DNA from: Saururus chinensis
Lineage: Eukaryota; Streptophyta; Magnoliopsida; Piperales; Saururaceae
Length of the DNA: 64,000 nucleotides
Reading direction: 5' to 3'
NCBI GenBank assembly: GCA_035235625.1
Contig: CP141145.1
Coordinates: 33,584,668-33,648,667, forward strand
Position 1 is the stretch's first letter. Each line of letters starts with the position of its first letter. Under the pieces are notes generated by a model, which saw only the letters and a program-made list of their open reading frames with translations, was not told where the DNA came from and searched no databases. The position numbers and the translations under genes are program-made. Below, in pieces: positions 45,834-56,180 of this stretch.

Positions 45834-46107
45834 TCAGAAATTCCACCTAAAGAAAGCTGGTTTCGAATGGTGGCTTAGATGCGTGGAGAACAGATGCTCG
45901 TTTTGACATGAAACCTGGGTTTCTGGATGAAGATGACATGAACCCACTTTGGCTTTCCCATTAGCAACTTCCTTCTGAACCACAAGACCGATCGAATCCG
46001 ATGCCCCACTAAAAACTTTCTTCAGCTTTTCATCCTTAGCACTGACACCTTGAATGCTCTTCAATCTTGATCCTGTTCCAAAATGCCACACCTCTCCTGT
46101 AGACCCA
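45834..46107 (-). CDS. Possible isolated coding exon or pseudogene fragment, unknown
   Basis: On the minus strand a frame opens right after an acceptor-like TCTACAG at about 46106 and runs about 88 codons to a TGA. It includes EVWHFGTGSRLKSIQG, SAKDEKLKKVFSGAS and LHPETQVSCQNEHLF. The residue mix (Lys, Glu, Gly, Asp well spread, no low complexity) looks like real protein, unlike the neighbouring frames. I do not recognise the family and see no partner exon nearby. It may be a gene-fragment relic. Confidence 0.3.
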
Positions 46108-46940
46108 GTCATAGAAAAGATCAATTTGAACACTAATCTTCAATTATTCTCTCTTGTGTTATGGCGAGAGCCTGTGCCAATCCTAATCCAACAGCAGTTT
46201 TTTGTGGGTCCTAATTAAAGCTGCATCTTTCTTAATCACGCGTTTAAAGAGATGCACTTTCGATAGTGGGGGAGGATTAACTGATTAAGGCCCTCCATTT
46301 TTTTCTCCCTCTGGCTTCATTAAAATGTTCTCCCTTTTGTAAGGTCCTCAGCCGTATACTTTTCAAGGCACACTACTGGTGGCTTTGCTTTTACTACAGA
46401 ACTCAAGTAAAAGGAAGCTGTAGAGCAGACAAGGAAGGTCATTCTCGCGCATCTAAGCATCAAGATTGCCGGCATGAACAGGGGCAGGGGGAAGGTCAAA
46501 AGATGAAATTCTATGCTTCCATTGTGAGTGCGGAAAGGTCGTGAATTATAGTGGATAATGAGGTAATAATCAAAGGCCAAAGGTGCTGAAAAGAACAATT
46601 CTTGGAACAAGGTCTTTTGTTATCTTTGTGGCAGGGATCAATCACTTGAGCGGCACTTGGCCTCATCTTTTTGACAAAAATTGGCAATTATGGCAGTATA
46701 ATACAAAGTGTAATGATGTGAGGCAGTGTTAATAAAGGTGGTATGCAAAAAGTTCACCACACCCATTAGACAAGGTCAATTTCATTCTTTTAGCACGCCT
46801 AAATGGCCCGGGCTGCAACATGCATGACCTCTGGTGTAGTTGCAGATTTGCTGAACAAAACTGACTTTGATTAATTAAAATATAGGAGTATATGTAACTC
46901 ATGTTCATGGATAAGGAGAGCGAGTTTGTGGGCTGATTAA
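46108..46940. other. Intergenic, no recognised feature
   Basis: Short open frames only; none has a known motif. Confidence 0.45.
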
Positions 46941-47130
46941 GGGAAGCGTTTTCTATGTTCCCCACGGGCAACGAGCCTAGTATAAATTGTTTATAGAAAC
47001 TCTACATCTATAAAATCGATAATGTATATATTAGCATACATTAACATTAAATGTTACTAATGCTAATATGTATGCTATCAATCTTAAATGTTAAAGACTC
47101 TTATGCGCAGTTAACGCTAGGCTTAGGTGA
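46941..47130. mobile_element. MITE of the 'GAAGC' family
   Basis: GGGAAGCGTTTTCTATGTTC then CAACGAGCCTAGTATAA on the left. The centre has the mirror pair GTATATATTAGCATACATTA / CTAATGCTAATATGTATGCT. The right side has CGCTAGGCTTAGGTGAC. Confidence 0.65.
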
Positions 47131-48375
47131 CGTTTAGATAATGTTTTGTGTCATCTAAAAAATTACTTTTTGTTAAAATTATTTTTTATAAATAAAATAA
47201 AAATAGGTTATATTTGGATAAATATTATAGAAATTTTTTTTTTCAAAAAGAGTTTTAAAAATTTTGTTTGGATAGTCATTGTATTTCATAATATCTGTTA
47301 TAAAAAATACCTATTTTACCCCCTAATAATTAGAAGAAAATGAGCCAGATGGATGAGGGTGGTCATCTAATAGTCACGGTAAAAAAGAAGGGAAAAGAGT
47401 TTTATTTCAAAAGTTAAGGGGGAAGGAACTCTAGGAGAAAAGGTATGCAAGGGTAGACACGGTGGGAAGAGAAAGGGAAAGAAGGTTTAAATCGAGAGGA
47501 AAATGTGTGCAAGCAAAAAAGAAAAGATATAAAAAGAAATTATAAATTTTTTAAGAGAGAGGAGAAAGGTAAAAATATCGTGATATTTTTTGTCTTTTAT
47601 ATATTTTTAACCTAGCCATCATAGCAAAAAGTTGGTGAAAAATAAAATGGGTTAAAAAAACGAGGTTAAAGGTGTTTTTGAAATAAACAAAGTTTTAGTA
47701 TAAATTGCCTAACTAAATAAAATTTATATACAAAGTAATAAAAAATAAATAAATAACGGTCATCTTATTATCGATAAGGAGTAAAAAAATGCTTCCCTGA
47801 TTAATCTGTATTGCTAACTGGTAAATCAAGAATGTGAAGATAAATGCAGAGAATTGAAGCTCGTCTTATCTTAACCATCTATATTGCGTATTTGTCCACC
47901 ATCTGATTTCATCTGAATTTAGCTAGGACTGGTTATGACTTGCATGGAACCCTCTTATAGAAAGAAAGAAAGAAAGAAGTGCACTGAACTTGTCCAATAA
48001 AACGGCATATTAGAAAGTCACACACAAATGGGCCTAATGGGTCCCACTCGGAACTTCGACTGCAGCCGCCGGGAGATGTGTTACGTAGAGAGGGGCATCT
48101 TGCAGGGGAGAAAGCGAATAAGCTGTAACCGCATTCCAAATGCATACGTATCAGATTCACCTCCCTTGTTTTTTTCTTTTTTTTTAAAGCCTAGCATTCG
48201 CTGTTTGCAGGCTGAAACGTCCAATTTGAGGCAGTGGTGACTCAGACAGGCACGGTGCATTTATAATACTAGGAAGATATTTAGATGAGAGTACATGCAA
48301 TGTTCAGATGTTCCTCTATATAATAAGTTTAAAATAGCCCTTATGCAATGAAGCTTTTTTAATGCTTTACTCTAA
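47131..48375. other. AT-rich intergenic DNA
   Basis: Mostly A/T-rich low-complexity sequence to 47780. A short (GAAA)n run is at 47957-47976. No gene is recognised. Confidence 0.45.
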
Positions 48376-48576
48376 TAATTAGTCCCATATAATGAATTCA
48401 TGAGAACCTTCCATCGGTAATATTAATGGCATATATGTTAAGCACACATTAACATTAGTAATTTTAACACTTACATATATTAACATGTATATTGTTAATT
48501 TTAAATATTAATTATTCTCATGTATTTCTTATGTTGGGATCATTCTCAGAGGATAGATAACACGGAAAACTCTTCC
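48376..48576. mobile_element. MITE of the 'GAAGC' family, decayed
   Basis: The central mirror AGCACACATTAACATTAGTA / ATTAACATGTATATTGTTAA and the right end CTTATGTTGGGATCATTCTC, then GGAAAACTCTTCCC, match the family. Confidence 0.55.
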
Positions 48577-48877
48577 CTTATGCAAGTGGGAGTGTGCCAA
48601 TTAAAACCTCTTGTAGTCTGTTAGCTCTATAGATTCACCAGCTATTACTAGTTTTTATAGCCACACGCCCACCTGTAAAAGGGGGCTCATTATAACTAGT
48701 TTTATTTAAAAATCTTCCTCTAAACTGTTGTCCGATAGGTTATGCTAAGGTTAATTTTGATGGCTCCTCCCTTAGTAATATTTGTCCATTTTTTCCGGTG
48801 TGGTTGTCAAGGACCATTTGGCCTTGGTTGCAGTTACTTGCCCGTTTGATCTTGGCTACTTGCAGCTGAAGCACTTT

Positions 48878-49099
48878 GGGAAGAGTTTTTCATGCTCCCC
48901 ATTGATAATGAGCCCAATAATACATGGGAGTCATTGATATATAAAATCGACGTTGCATATATTAGTATACATTGATAATCACTAATACTGATGTTAATGT
49001 GAACTAGCATGTGCACCTTTGATCTCAATAGTTAATTGTTCCCATGTGCAGCTTATGTTAGGCTTATTATCAATGGGGAACAAGAAAAACATTTTCCTT
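48878..49099. mobile_element. MITE of the 'GAAGC' family, best copy
   Basis: Left: GGGAAGAGTTTTTCATGCTC then CCATTGATAATGAGCC. Right (inverted): GGAAAATGTTTTTCTTGTTC then CCATTGATAATAAGCC. The centre is an imperfect palindrome around TGATAATCACTAATACTGATG. Length about 220 bp. No coding capacity and no clear target duplication. Confidence 0.78.
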
Positions 49100-49387
49100 G
49101 CTTTGAAGGTCTAAAGGTGGCTGCCTAGTTAAAGACCACCAACCTTGTTATGGAGGGTGACTAATTATAAATATATTAAAAGGGTTGCATAAGTCTGTGC
49201 CAATGCTATTTCAGTGCTACTATCTAAGATTAGGAAAATGTTTTCTTCATTACAATTGGTTGCCCTCCAAAGGAGGGTAACAAGGTTGTAGATGTTTTAG
49301 TTAGATCGGTCACTCAAATTGGTGGTTGTTGCTGGTTTGGTCGTCCTCCCTCTTTTTTGTGGTATGAAATAAGGAGAGACTATTGTG

Positions 49388-49612
49388 GGGAACATTTTAT
49401 ATGTTCCCTATTAACAGTAAGCCTAGCATAAGAAATACATGTGAGCCGGTAATATTTGAAATCTATGACTTACACGCTAGAGCACGTTAGCATCATTGAC
49501 GCTGATGCTAATGTGCACTAGAGTATGCACCATTGATTTTCAGGATGAATAGTTCTCATGCATTCCTTATGCTATGGTCATTGTCAATAAGGAGCATAGA
49601 AAATGCTTCTAT
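49388..49612. mobile_element. MITE of the 'GAAGC' family
   Basis: Left GAACATTTTATATGTTCCCT then AACAGTAAGCCTAGCATAAG. Right (inverted) AAGCATTTTCTATGCTCCTT then TGACAATGACCATAGCATAA. The centre pairs TAGAGCACGTTAGCATC with GATGCTAATGTGCACTAGAG. Confidence 0.75.
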
Positions 49613-49929
49613 TATGGTGTTGTTTCTCTTCGATATAAATGATAAACCTTCAACCCAAAAAGGAAAAAACATTTTATGCTACTATGGTGAAAATAACCCA
49701 TAAATAGATATTTTCTATATTACTTAGCCCAAGATAAAAAATATTCAATAATAGCTAAATTTTAACTTTTAATCCTATATAAACTTTTAGGTCATAAATG
49801 AACCCATAGACAACAGCAAGACAGATGGACGGGGGGTGGGCGGGTTGGTTTTAGTAGGGAGGTGTCATCAGTGGCAAGTTACAAACAACAGTTCACCGAA
49901 GGCAAATCACCAAAAAATTTGTCTTTTAT
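49613..49929. other. Intergenic, no recognised feature
   Basis: Nothing recognised beyond AT-rich sequence. Confidence 0.45.
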
Positions 49930-50495
49930 CTAACTAACACCCATTCTTTGACATAATATATAGACATATTGTATCAACAATAACACATGTTAATAATATG
50001 TTATTGATAATATGATATATGTCATATTGTGTTAACGATAAAGCGATATATGTGTTTTTTGTTAGTGACCCATAATACAACGTGGCTCATATCACATATA
50101 TATTAACATGACATGTTAACAATATACTTCATTGATAATACCGATATGTTCCATATCGCATATTGATAATACAATATTTTCCATATTGTGTTAGCTATGA
50201 CATGATATGTGTTCTTTGAGTCGATGACCTATAATACAATATGTTCAATATTGCATATACCATAACACTAATATTCGTCATATCATGTTAATGATAACAC
50301 AATATGTATTCATTGAGCCGATAACCCATAATACGATAAGCTTTATATCACATATACAATAACCCGATATTCACTATATAATGTTAATGATAACATAATA
50401 TGTGTTATTTGAGCCAGTGACCCATAATATAGTGCTCATATCACATATACGATGACATGACATGTTGATAATACGGGTTATTGATAGTACAATAT
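49930..50495. repeat. Degenerate tandem array, ~95-bp units
   Basis: The phrase GAGCC(A/G)..GACCCATAATA recurs near 50062, 50219, 50314 and 50411, each followed by a CATATCACATATACAATAACA-like segment and GTTAATGATAACACAATATG. Spacing is about 95-97 bp in the clearest part. Non-coding and AT-rich. Confidence 0.75.
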
Positions 50496-51800
50496 GTTTC
50501 ATATTACATATACGATAATACATTATTCATTATATTGTGTTAATGATAAAACAATATGTGTTATTTGAGCCAACAACTCATAATATAATATGCTCCAAAT
50601 TACATATACAATAACACGATATTTGTCATATTGTGTTACGATATGAGCCAGCAACTCATATATGATGTAGCTCATATCACATATACAATAACACAATATG
50701 TAAATAATACGTGCTATTAATAATATGTTTTATTGATACAAGTGTTTATCAAGTAGGCGATGAAAACTTCTAAGATTATGTACATGCTTATATAAGATAT
50801 TATACACAATAAAACTTGCATACAAAAATCTACATTTGAGTCCCTCTTTACACGGTAGTCCCCTATAATTCCTTTTTTGAGTTGCAAGTATCTTCTTCTC
50901 ATTTGTAAGGATAAGTGGTTTATGAGGTAAAAAAATTTCAAAAATAAATCAAAGAAGCATGATCGCCGATGAAGTGATGAAGGCCGACAATTGATTAGTG
51001 AAAATCGCAAATTGTTGTTGAGCTCCAATTGCCTCTTCACTTATGCACCGTTGTCGACAGATTTACACGATTTTAACCCCAAACCCTTGTTGTAGGAGTA
51101 TTTTGGTTAGATTTTTTTAAAATTTTGTGTAAATCCTAATTTTATGTATATTTCATATTACATATATGATAATACATTATTCGTTATATTGTGTTAATGA
51201 TAACACAATATGTGTTATTTGAGCCAACAACTCATAATATAATATGCTCCAAATTACATATGCAATAACACTATATTTGTCATATTGTGTTATGATATGA
51301 GCCAGCGACTCATATATGATGTAGCCCATATCACATATACAATAACATGACATGTTAAATAATACGTGCTATTGATAATACATTTTATTGATACAAGTAT
51401 TTATCAAGTAGACGATGAAAACTTCTAAGATTATGTACATGCTTATATAAGATATTATACATAATAAAACTTATATACAAAAATCCACATTTGAGTCCCT
51501 CTTTACACGGTAGTCCCCTATAATTCATTTTTTAAGTTGCAAGTATCTTCTCATTTGTAAGGATAAGTGGTTTATGTGGTAAAAAAATTTTAAAAATAAA
51601 TCAAATAAGCATGATCGCCGATGAAGTGATGAAAGCTGACAATTGATTAGTGAAAATCGCAAATTGTTGTTGAGCTCCAATTGCCTCTTTACTTATGCAC
51701 CGTTGTTGACATATTTACATGATTTTAACCCCAAACCCTTGTTGTAGAAGTATTTTGGTTAGATTTTTTTAAAATTTTGTGTAAATCCTAATTTTATGTG
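50496..51800. repeat. Tandem duplication of a ~653-bp unit
   Basis: 50496-51149 and 51150-51800 align end to end: both start TTTCATATTACATATA-like, contain GTAAGGATAAGTGGTTTATG and AAGCATGATCGCCGATGAAG, and end AATCCTAATTTTATGT. Differences are scattered substitutions and small indels. The first part of each unit carries more of the ~95-bp repeat. The 107-codon open frame in copy 1 is broken in copy 2, so it is not a gene. Confidence 0.9.
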
Positions 51801-52252
51801 TTTTTTTATAAAACTAAAGACTATAAAATATTTACATGTTAAGCTAGGTAATATAGAAAAATTTCCCATAACTAAGAATACTGGAAATGAATTGGTCTTA
51901 TTAGAGGAGGGGACGGTTCCCAGTATCCGTGTGCCACAAATGGAAACCCATCTAAACAGGAAGTTGTTTTTGGCACACTGCAAGTGCCTGGCTACCTGCC
52001 CCACCTGTGTGTTTCGGGCCCAATAAAGGCCTGACGGGTCAATTTGAGGGTAGGCTAATAGGGTTCTGCAAAATATGGTTCAATTGAGATATGGGTTGTC
52101 GTCCATATGGCCTTTTCAGGTATCATCATTGTTTAAAGGTTTAAGAGATTCAGGAATTAGATGCGGACGATCCATCTTTCCATTCCCCTTGTCCAACCCT
52201 TTATTTCGACGAAATTCCCACGAGTCCACGACCTACTTCAGTTCCTACCAAG
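51801..52252. other. Left flank of the gypsy element
   Basis: Nothing recognised. The open frame at 51796-52026 has no known motif. Confidence 0.45.
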
Positions 52253-52701
52253 TGTCACGGACTGCGTTCCGGACACCCCACCAACTTCCTTTTTAGTTTC
52301 CTTTCATGTACTTTCTTTATTTTCATGTATTTCACTTATTTTTGATTTTGGGTGCAACCATGCCCATACAGCCACTTTGGCTGCCACTCCAACAATATAC
52401 AAGAAATCTCTTATGCTATATAGGGGGGAGTGAGTAGTTGTGCAAGTTGGCTAGTGTTGTTGCACCCATTGCTTGTAAACATGTTGATAGTGAATGCATT
52501 CATCTTCCGTGCTTGTGTTCATTCGTTTCCTTGCAATGTGACTCGTTTTTGCCCCCTACCCTTTTGTTTTGCATGCACCCGCAAGTGATTGCGCAACGCA
52601 CCAGTGCAAAGCAAACCTTTTGTCCCATTGAAGGCTTGCTTAGTGGGCTGTCCGCCTACAAGCGCCGCAAGGCCGGCTGCCCCAAAATCCCGTCCGTGAC
52701 A
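52253..52701 (+). repeat. 5' LTR of the gypsy element
   Basis: Starts TGTCACGGACTG and ends TCCGTGACA, so the ends are inverted repeats of about nine bases. It contains GCTATATAGGGG as a likely TATA region near 52420. Confidence 0.93.
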
Positions 52702-52703
52702 GT

Positions 52704-52716
52704 TGGTATCAGAGCA
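52704..52716 (+). other. Primer-binding site of the gypsy element
   Basis: TTGGTATCAGAGC begins two bases after the LTR and matches the standard plant initiator tRNA-Met primer site. Confidence 0.88.
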
Positions 52717-52737
52717 GCCAGTTCCGTCAGTTCATCT

Positions 52738-53444
52738 TGTCAACTGAGGGCATCAGCGACGACATTGTTCCGCCCAGGTTTGTACTCCAATATGTAGTCA
52801 AATTTAGCTAAAAAGTCTTGCCACCGAGCTTGTTTGGGAGATAACTTGGGCTGTGACTGGAAGTAACTCGTCGCTATGTTGTCGGTTTTGACGACAAAGC
52901 GAGAACCCAATAGGTAATGGCACCAGGTGCGCATGCAATGAATAACAGCGGTCATCTCCTTCTCTTGTACGGTGTAGTGTCGCTCTGTTTCATTGAGTTT
53001 GCGACTTTCAAAGGCAAGAGGATGATCTTCCTGTGAGAGGACACCCCCGATGGCGTAATCCGAGGCATCCGTTTGTACTTCAAATGGCTTGGAGTAGTCC
53101 GGGAGTCGGAGCACTGGTTCATGCGTGATCGCTGCCTTCAGTTCAGCAAAGGCTTCCTTGTAAGGGTTTGACCAACACCAGGGGCGATCTTTCTTCAACA
53201 AGTCCGTTAAAGGGGCAGCTTTTTGCGAATACCCTTGTACAAACCACCTGTAATAGTTGGAGAGACCCAAGAAAGCTCGTAATTGTTTCACTTTGGTGGG
53301 GGCCGGCCAATCTTCGATTGCACGAATTTTCTCTTGGTCCATGCGAACTTGTCCACCGCCAATATGATGTCCCAAAAAGAGAATTTCCTGTTGTGCAAAT
53401 GAGCACTTCTCCAGCTTGACATATAGCTGATTCCGGCGAAGGAC
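52738..53444 (-). pseudogene. Inverted gypsy RT C-terminal part plus RNase H
   Basis: On the minus strand the frame runs from [14 protein letters not shown] and ILFLGHHI (RT thumb region) through [16 protein letters not shown], then the RNase H domain [32 protein letters not shown] and FVVKTDN, to NVVADALS. The frame has no stop over about 230 codons. The RT palm with the YVDD-type catalytic motif is missing. The protein is continuous up to about 53444, where minus-strand RT sequence meets plus-strand integrase sequence. Its orientation is opposite to that of the LTRs. Confidence 0.9.
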
Positions 53445-54758
53445 CTATGTTCCAAAAGCGGACCACCTACGGAAAGAACTTCTTCACGAGTGTCACGACA
53501 CTCCTTGGGCTGGCCATTCGGGTATCCACCGCACATTAGCCCTTCTAGAGCGGGCATACTTCTGGCCTCACATGAGCGATGATGTTGAGGCGTATGTTCA
53601 AACATGCCTTATTTGCCAATAAGACAAAGTGGAACGCGACAAACCACGGGGCCTCCTTCAACCGCTGCCTATACCATATGGCCCTTGGGAGAGTGTTTCT
53701 CTTGACTTTATCTCGGCATTGCCCAAAGTTGGCGGATACGGTTCCATCTTGGTGATCGTTGACCGGTTCTCCAAATATACTACCTTCATGCCAGCACCCA
53801 AACATTGCACCGCTGAAGAGTCTGCCTACCTCTTTCTGAAGCATATCGTTAAGTATTGGGGTGTGCCCCAAACCATTGTGAGTGATCGAGATGTACGCTG
53901 CACAAGCCGTTTCTGGACAGAACTATTTAAGCTGCTGGGGTCCAAGTTAAGCTTTTCATCAAGCATGCATCCTCAAACAGATGGCCAAACTGAGCGCATC
54001 AATGCTCTCCTTGAAGAGTATCTTCGCCACTTCATTAGTGTCAACCAGAAGAATTAGGTCAATCTCCTCGACATTGCCCAGTTCTCCTACAACTTACAAA
54101 AGAGCTCCACCACCAACCAGAGCCCGTTTGAGTTGGCCACTGGTCGCCAGCCTGCCACGCCCCACACATTAGCTTTGGGCTATACTGGCAACAGCCCCCC
54201 TACCTTCTGCCTTATACAAGATTGGAACATCACATCAGAGATTGCTCGTGCTTATCTTGAAAAAGCCACTGCTCGCGCAAAAAAGTGGGCCGATCAAGGC
54301 CGCCAACCTGCCACCTTTAGTGTGGGGGATCTCATGCTCGTTAAGTTCAACCCTGCCCAACTCAAGATTTTTCGTCAGCTACACAAAGGTCTCATTCGCA
54401 AATATGAAGGCCTTGTACCCATCCTCCAACGGGTCGGGAAGGTCTACCACCATGGATGCAGATCCACCCGGTCTTCCACGCTAGCTGTCTAAAGCCATAC
54501 CATGCCGATGCTGAAGATCTTTCCAGACACCACCTTCCACGCGGGAATCCCAAAGTCACCACTGACGTCAAAATTCTCAATGAGATCATCGCCGATCGCG
54601 AAGTTGAATGCGGCAAAGAGCACATCCGCGAATTCCTCATCAAATGGCGGGACCTTCCACACAGCTGGGAGCCAGAAGAAGAACTCCTCAACCACCATGC
54701 TGATCAAGTCAAAGCCTACCTCCAGGAGAAGTGTCAACGAGGACGTCGACGGAATTGA
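53445..54758 (+). pseudogene. Gypsy integrase with chromodomain, broken
   Basis: The plus-strand frame begins YVPKADHLRKELLHECHD. The integrase zinc-binding HHCC motif is visible (H..H in HECHDTPWAGH-SGIH, C..C in CLICQ). The catalytic D,D,E residues lie in SLDFISALP, VSDRDVRC and TDGQTERIN. A C-terminal chromodomain follows (REFLIKWRDLPHSWEPEEEL). Breaks: a TAA at 53620-53622 right after the zinc finger, a TAG at 54055-54057 and a one-base frame change near 54450. The stop at 54756-54758 is followed directly by the polypurine tract. The chromodomain places the element among the chromoviruses. Confidence 0.9.
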
Positions 54759-54769
54759 GTGGGGGAGCA
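54759..54769 (+). other. Polypurine tract
   Basis: GTGGGGGAGCA lies immediately before the 3' LTR, the expected place for plus-strand priming. Confidence 0.85.
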
Positions 54770-55219
54770 TGTTACAGACTGCGTTTCGGACACCCCACCA
54801 ACTTCCTTTTTAGTTTCCTTTCATGTACTTTCTTTATTTTCATGTATTTCACTTATTTTTGATTTTGGGTGCAACCATGCCCGTACAGCCACTTTGGCTG
54901 CCACTCCAGCAATATACAAGAAATGTTTTATGCTATATAGGGGGGAGTGAGTAGTTGTGCAAGTTGGCTAGTGTTATTGCACCCATTGCTTGTAAACATG
55001 TTGATAGTGAATGCATTCATCTTCCGTGCTTGTATTCATTCGTTTCCTTGCAATGTGACTCACTTTTGCCCCCTACCCTTTTGTTTTGCATGTGCCCGCA
55101 AGTGATTGCGCAATGCACCAGTGCAAAGCAAACCTTTTGTCCCATCGAAGGCTTGCTTAGTGGGCTGTCCGCCTACAAGCGTCGCACGGCCGGCTGCCCC
55201 AAAAATCCCATCCGTGACA
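54770..55219 (+). repeat. 3' LTR of the gypsy element
   Basis: Starts TGTTACAGACTG and ends TCCGTGACA. Co-linear with 52253-52701 over its whole length. Confidence 0.93.
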
Positions 55220-56180
55220 CAGGTCTCATTTTACAAATATTTCATTTGTTCGAGTACTTAAGACATATAACCGCATGAATTTCCATATTTCCATCTCCAC
55301 AGTTTTTAGGTTGAGGCATCCATCTCCACATTAAACGGCATTTCTCAAGATCCACACCTCTTTCCGCTTCAGCATCACTTTAAATCCCTGTCAAATGGAC
55401 CATATGATCCCTCCTGGGTCCTGACTACTTCCAGCAATGAATGTTTATTTGAAAATTTTACAAGAATTCACGAAAAATGCATACAAGATATCAGTCTCCC
55501 ACGCATGAGAAAGAACCCAAGCCAAATTTTGATCCTACCTGACCTGTCAAGAAGAACTCTGTGCCAGATGTTGCATAATATGTTGAGCAAGATTAGGGCT
55601 AAAGGAACCCAAAGGGAAAGATCACGGTTAACAAAGCTAGCACACCTGCACAATCATTCTACTCAAAGCAGCAACATTCAACGCAAATTCCTAAATCTAG
55701 CAGTTGCACAAATTTCTCAGAAGCAGGGAAATTTTTGATACATGCATACCAAAGCCTCATGGTTGAGGGCCTGAGGCCTCACCAAAGTTGGAAGGTTTGA
55801 CCACAAGAAAAAAGACAAGCTTGCCACTACTCTGTTCAAACATTCTTCTTTCATTTCTTTTTCCTCTTTTTGGACATTGTACTTTACATGAATCAACAAA
55901 TACCAAAGAATTAACACTTAAATATTCAACTCAATCTGTTCAAAATTGACCTTTTTTGGCACTCAGGATTGACCTTGCTCCCAGTACAGGAAACAACTCA
56001 GCCCAAGCACATTTTTGATAGTCAAAAGAATAGATCAGAACTCAGATCACTAAAATCCTCCAGGTACTCGAAGGGGACCACAAAATTATGAACAAATATT
56101 GGTCCAACACTAACATGTATACACTTCACACGTTTGTATATATGCAAATAAGACATGCATTTGAGCAATTGAGCCTTTTA
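55220..56180. other. 3' flank of the UXS gene
   Basis: Nothing coding was recognised. The last few hundred bases before 56181 are the probable 3' UTR of the minus-strand UXS gene. Confidence 0.45.

Larger units (their letters stand above)
52253..55219 (+). mobile_element. Ty3/gypsy chromovirus with an internal inversion and deletion
   Basis: Two LTRs of about 450 bp, in the same orientation, bracket a 2-kb interior. PBS and polypurine tract are placed as in a plus-oriented element, and integrase plus chromodomain read on plus. The RT/RNase H block reads on minus. Gag, protease and the front of RT are gone. The flanks (TACCAAG before, CAGGT after) show no 5-bp duplication. By eye the two LTRs differ at roughly 20 sites, mostly transitions, so the insertion is not very recent. 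Confidence 0.9.

Noticed and set aside
50717-51040. 107-codon open frame in the duplicated block
   Set aside because: Not open in the second copy at the corresponding place, so not maintained as a gene.
50496-51800. The two 653-bp copies as a pair of LTRs
   Set aside because: They abut with no internal region, lack TG...CA ends and have no PBS.
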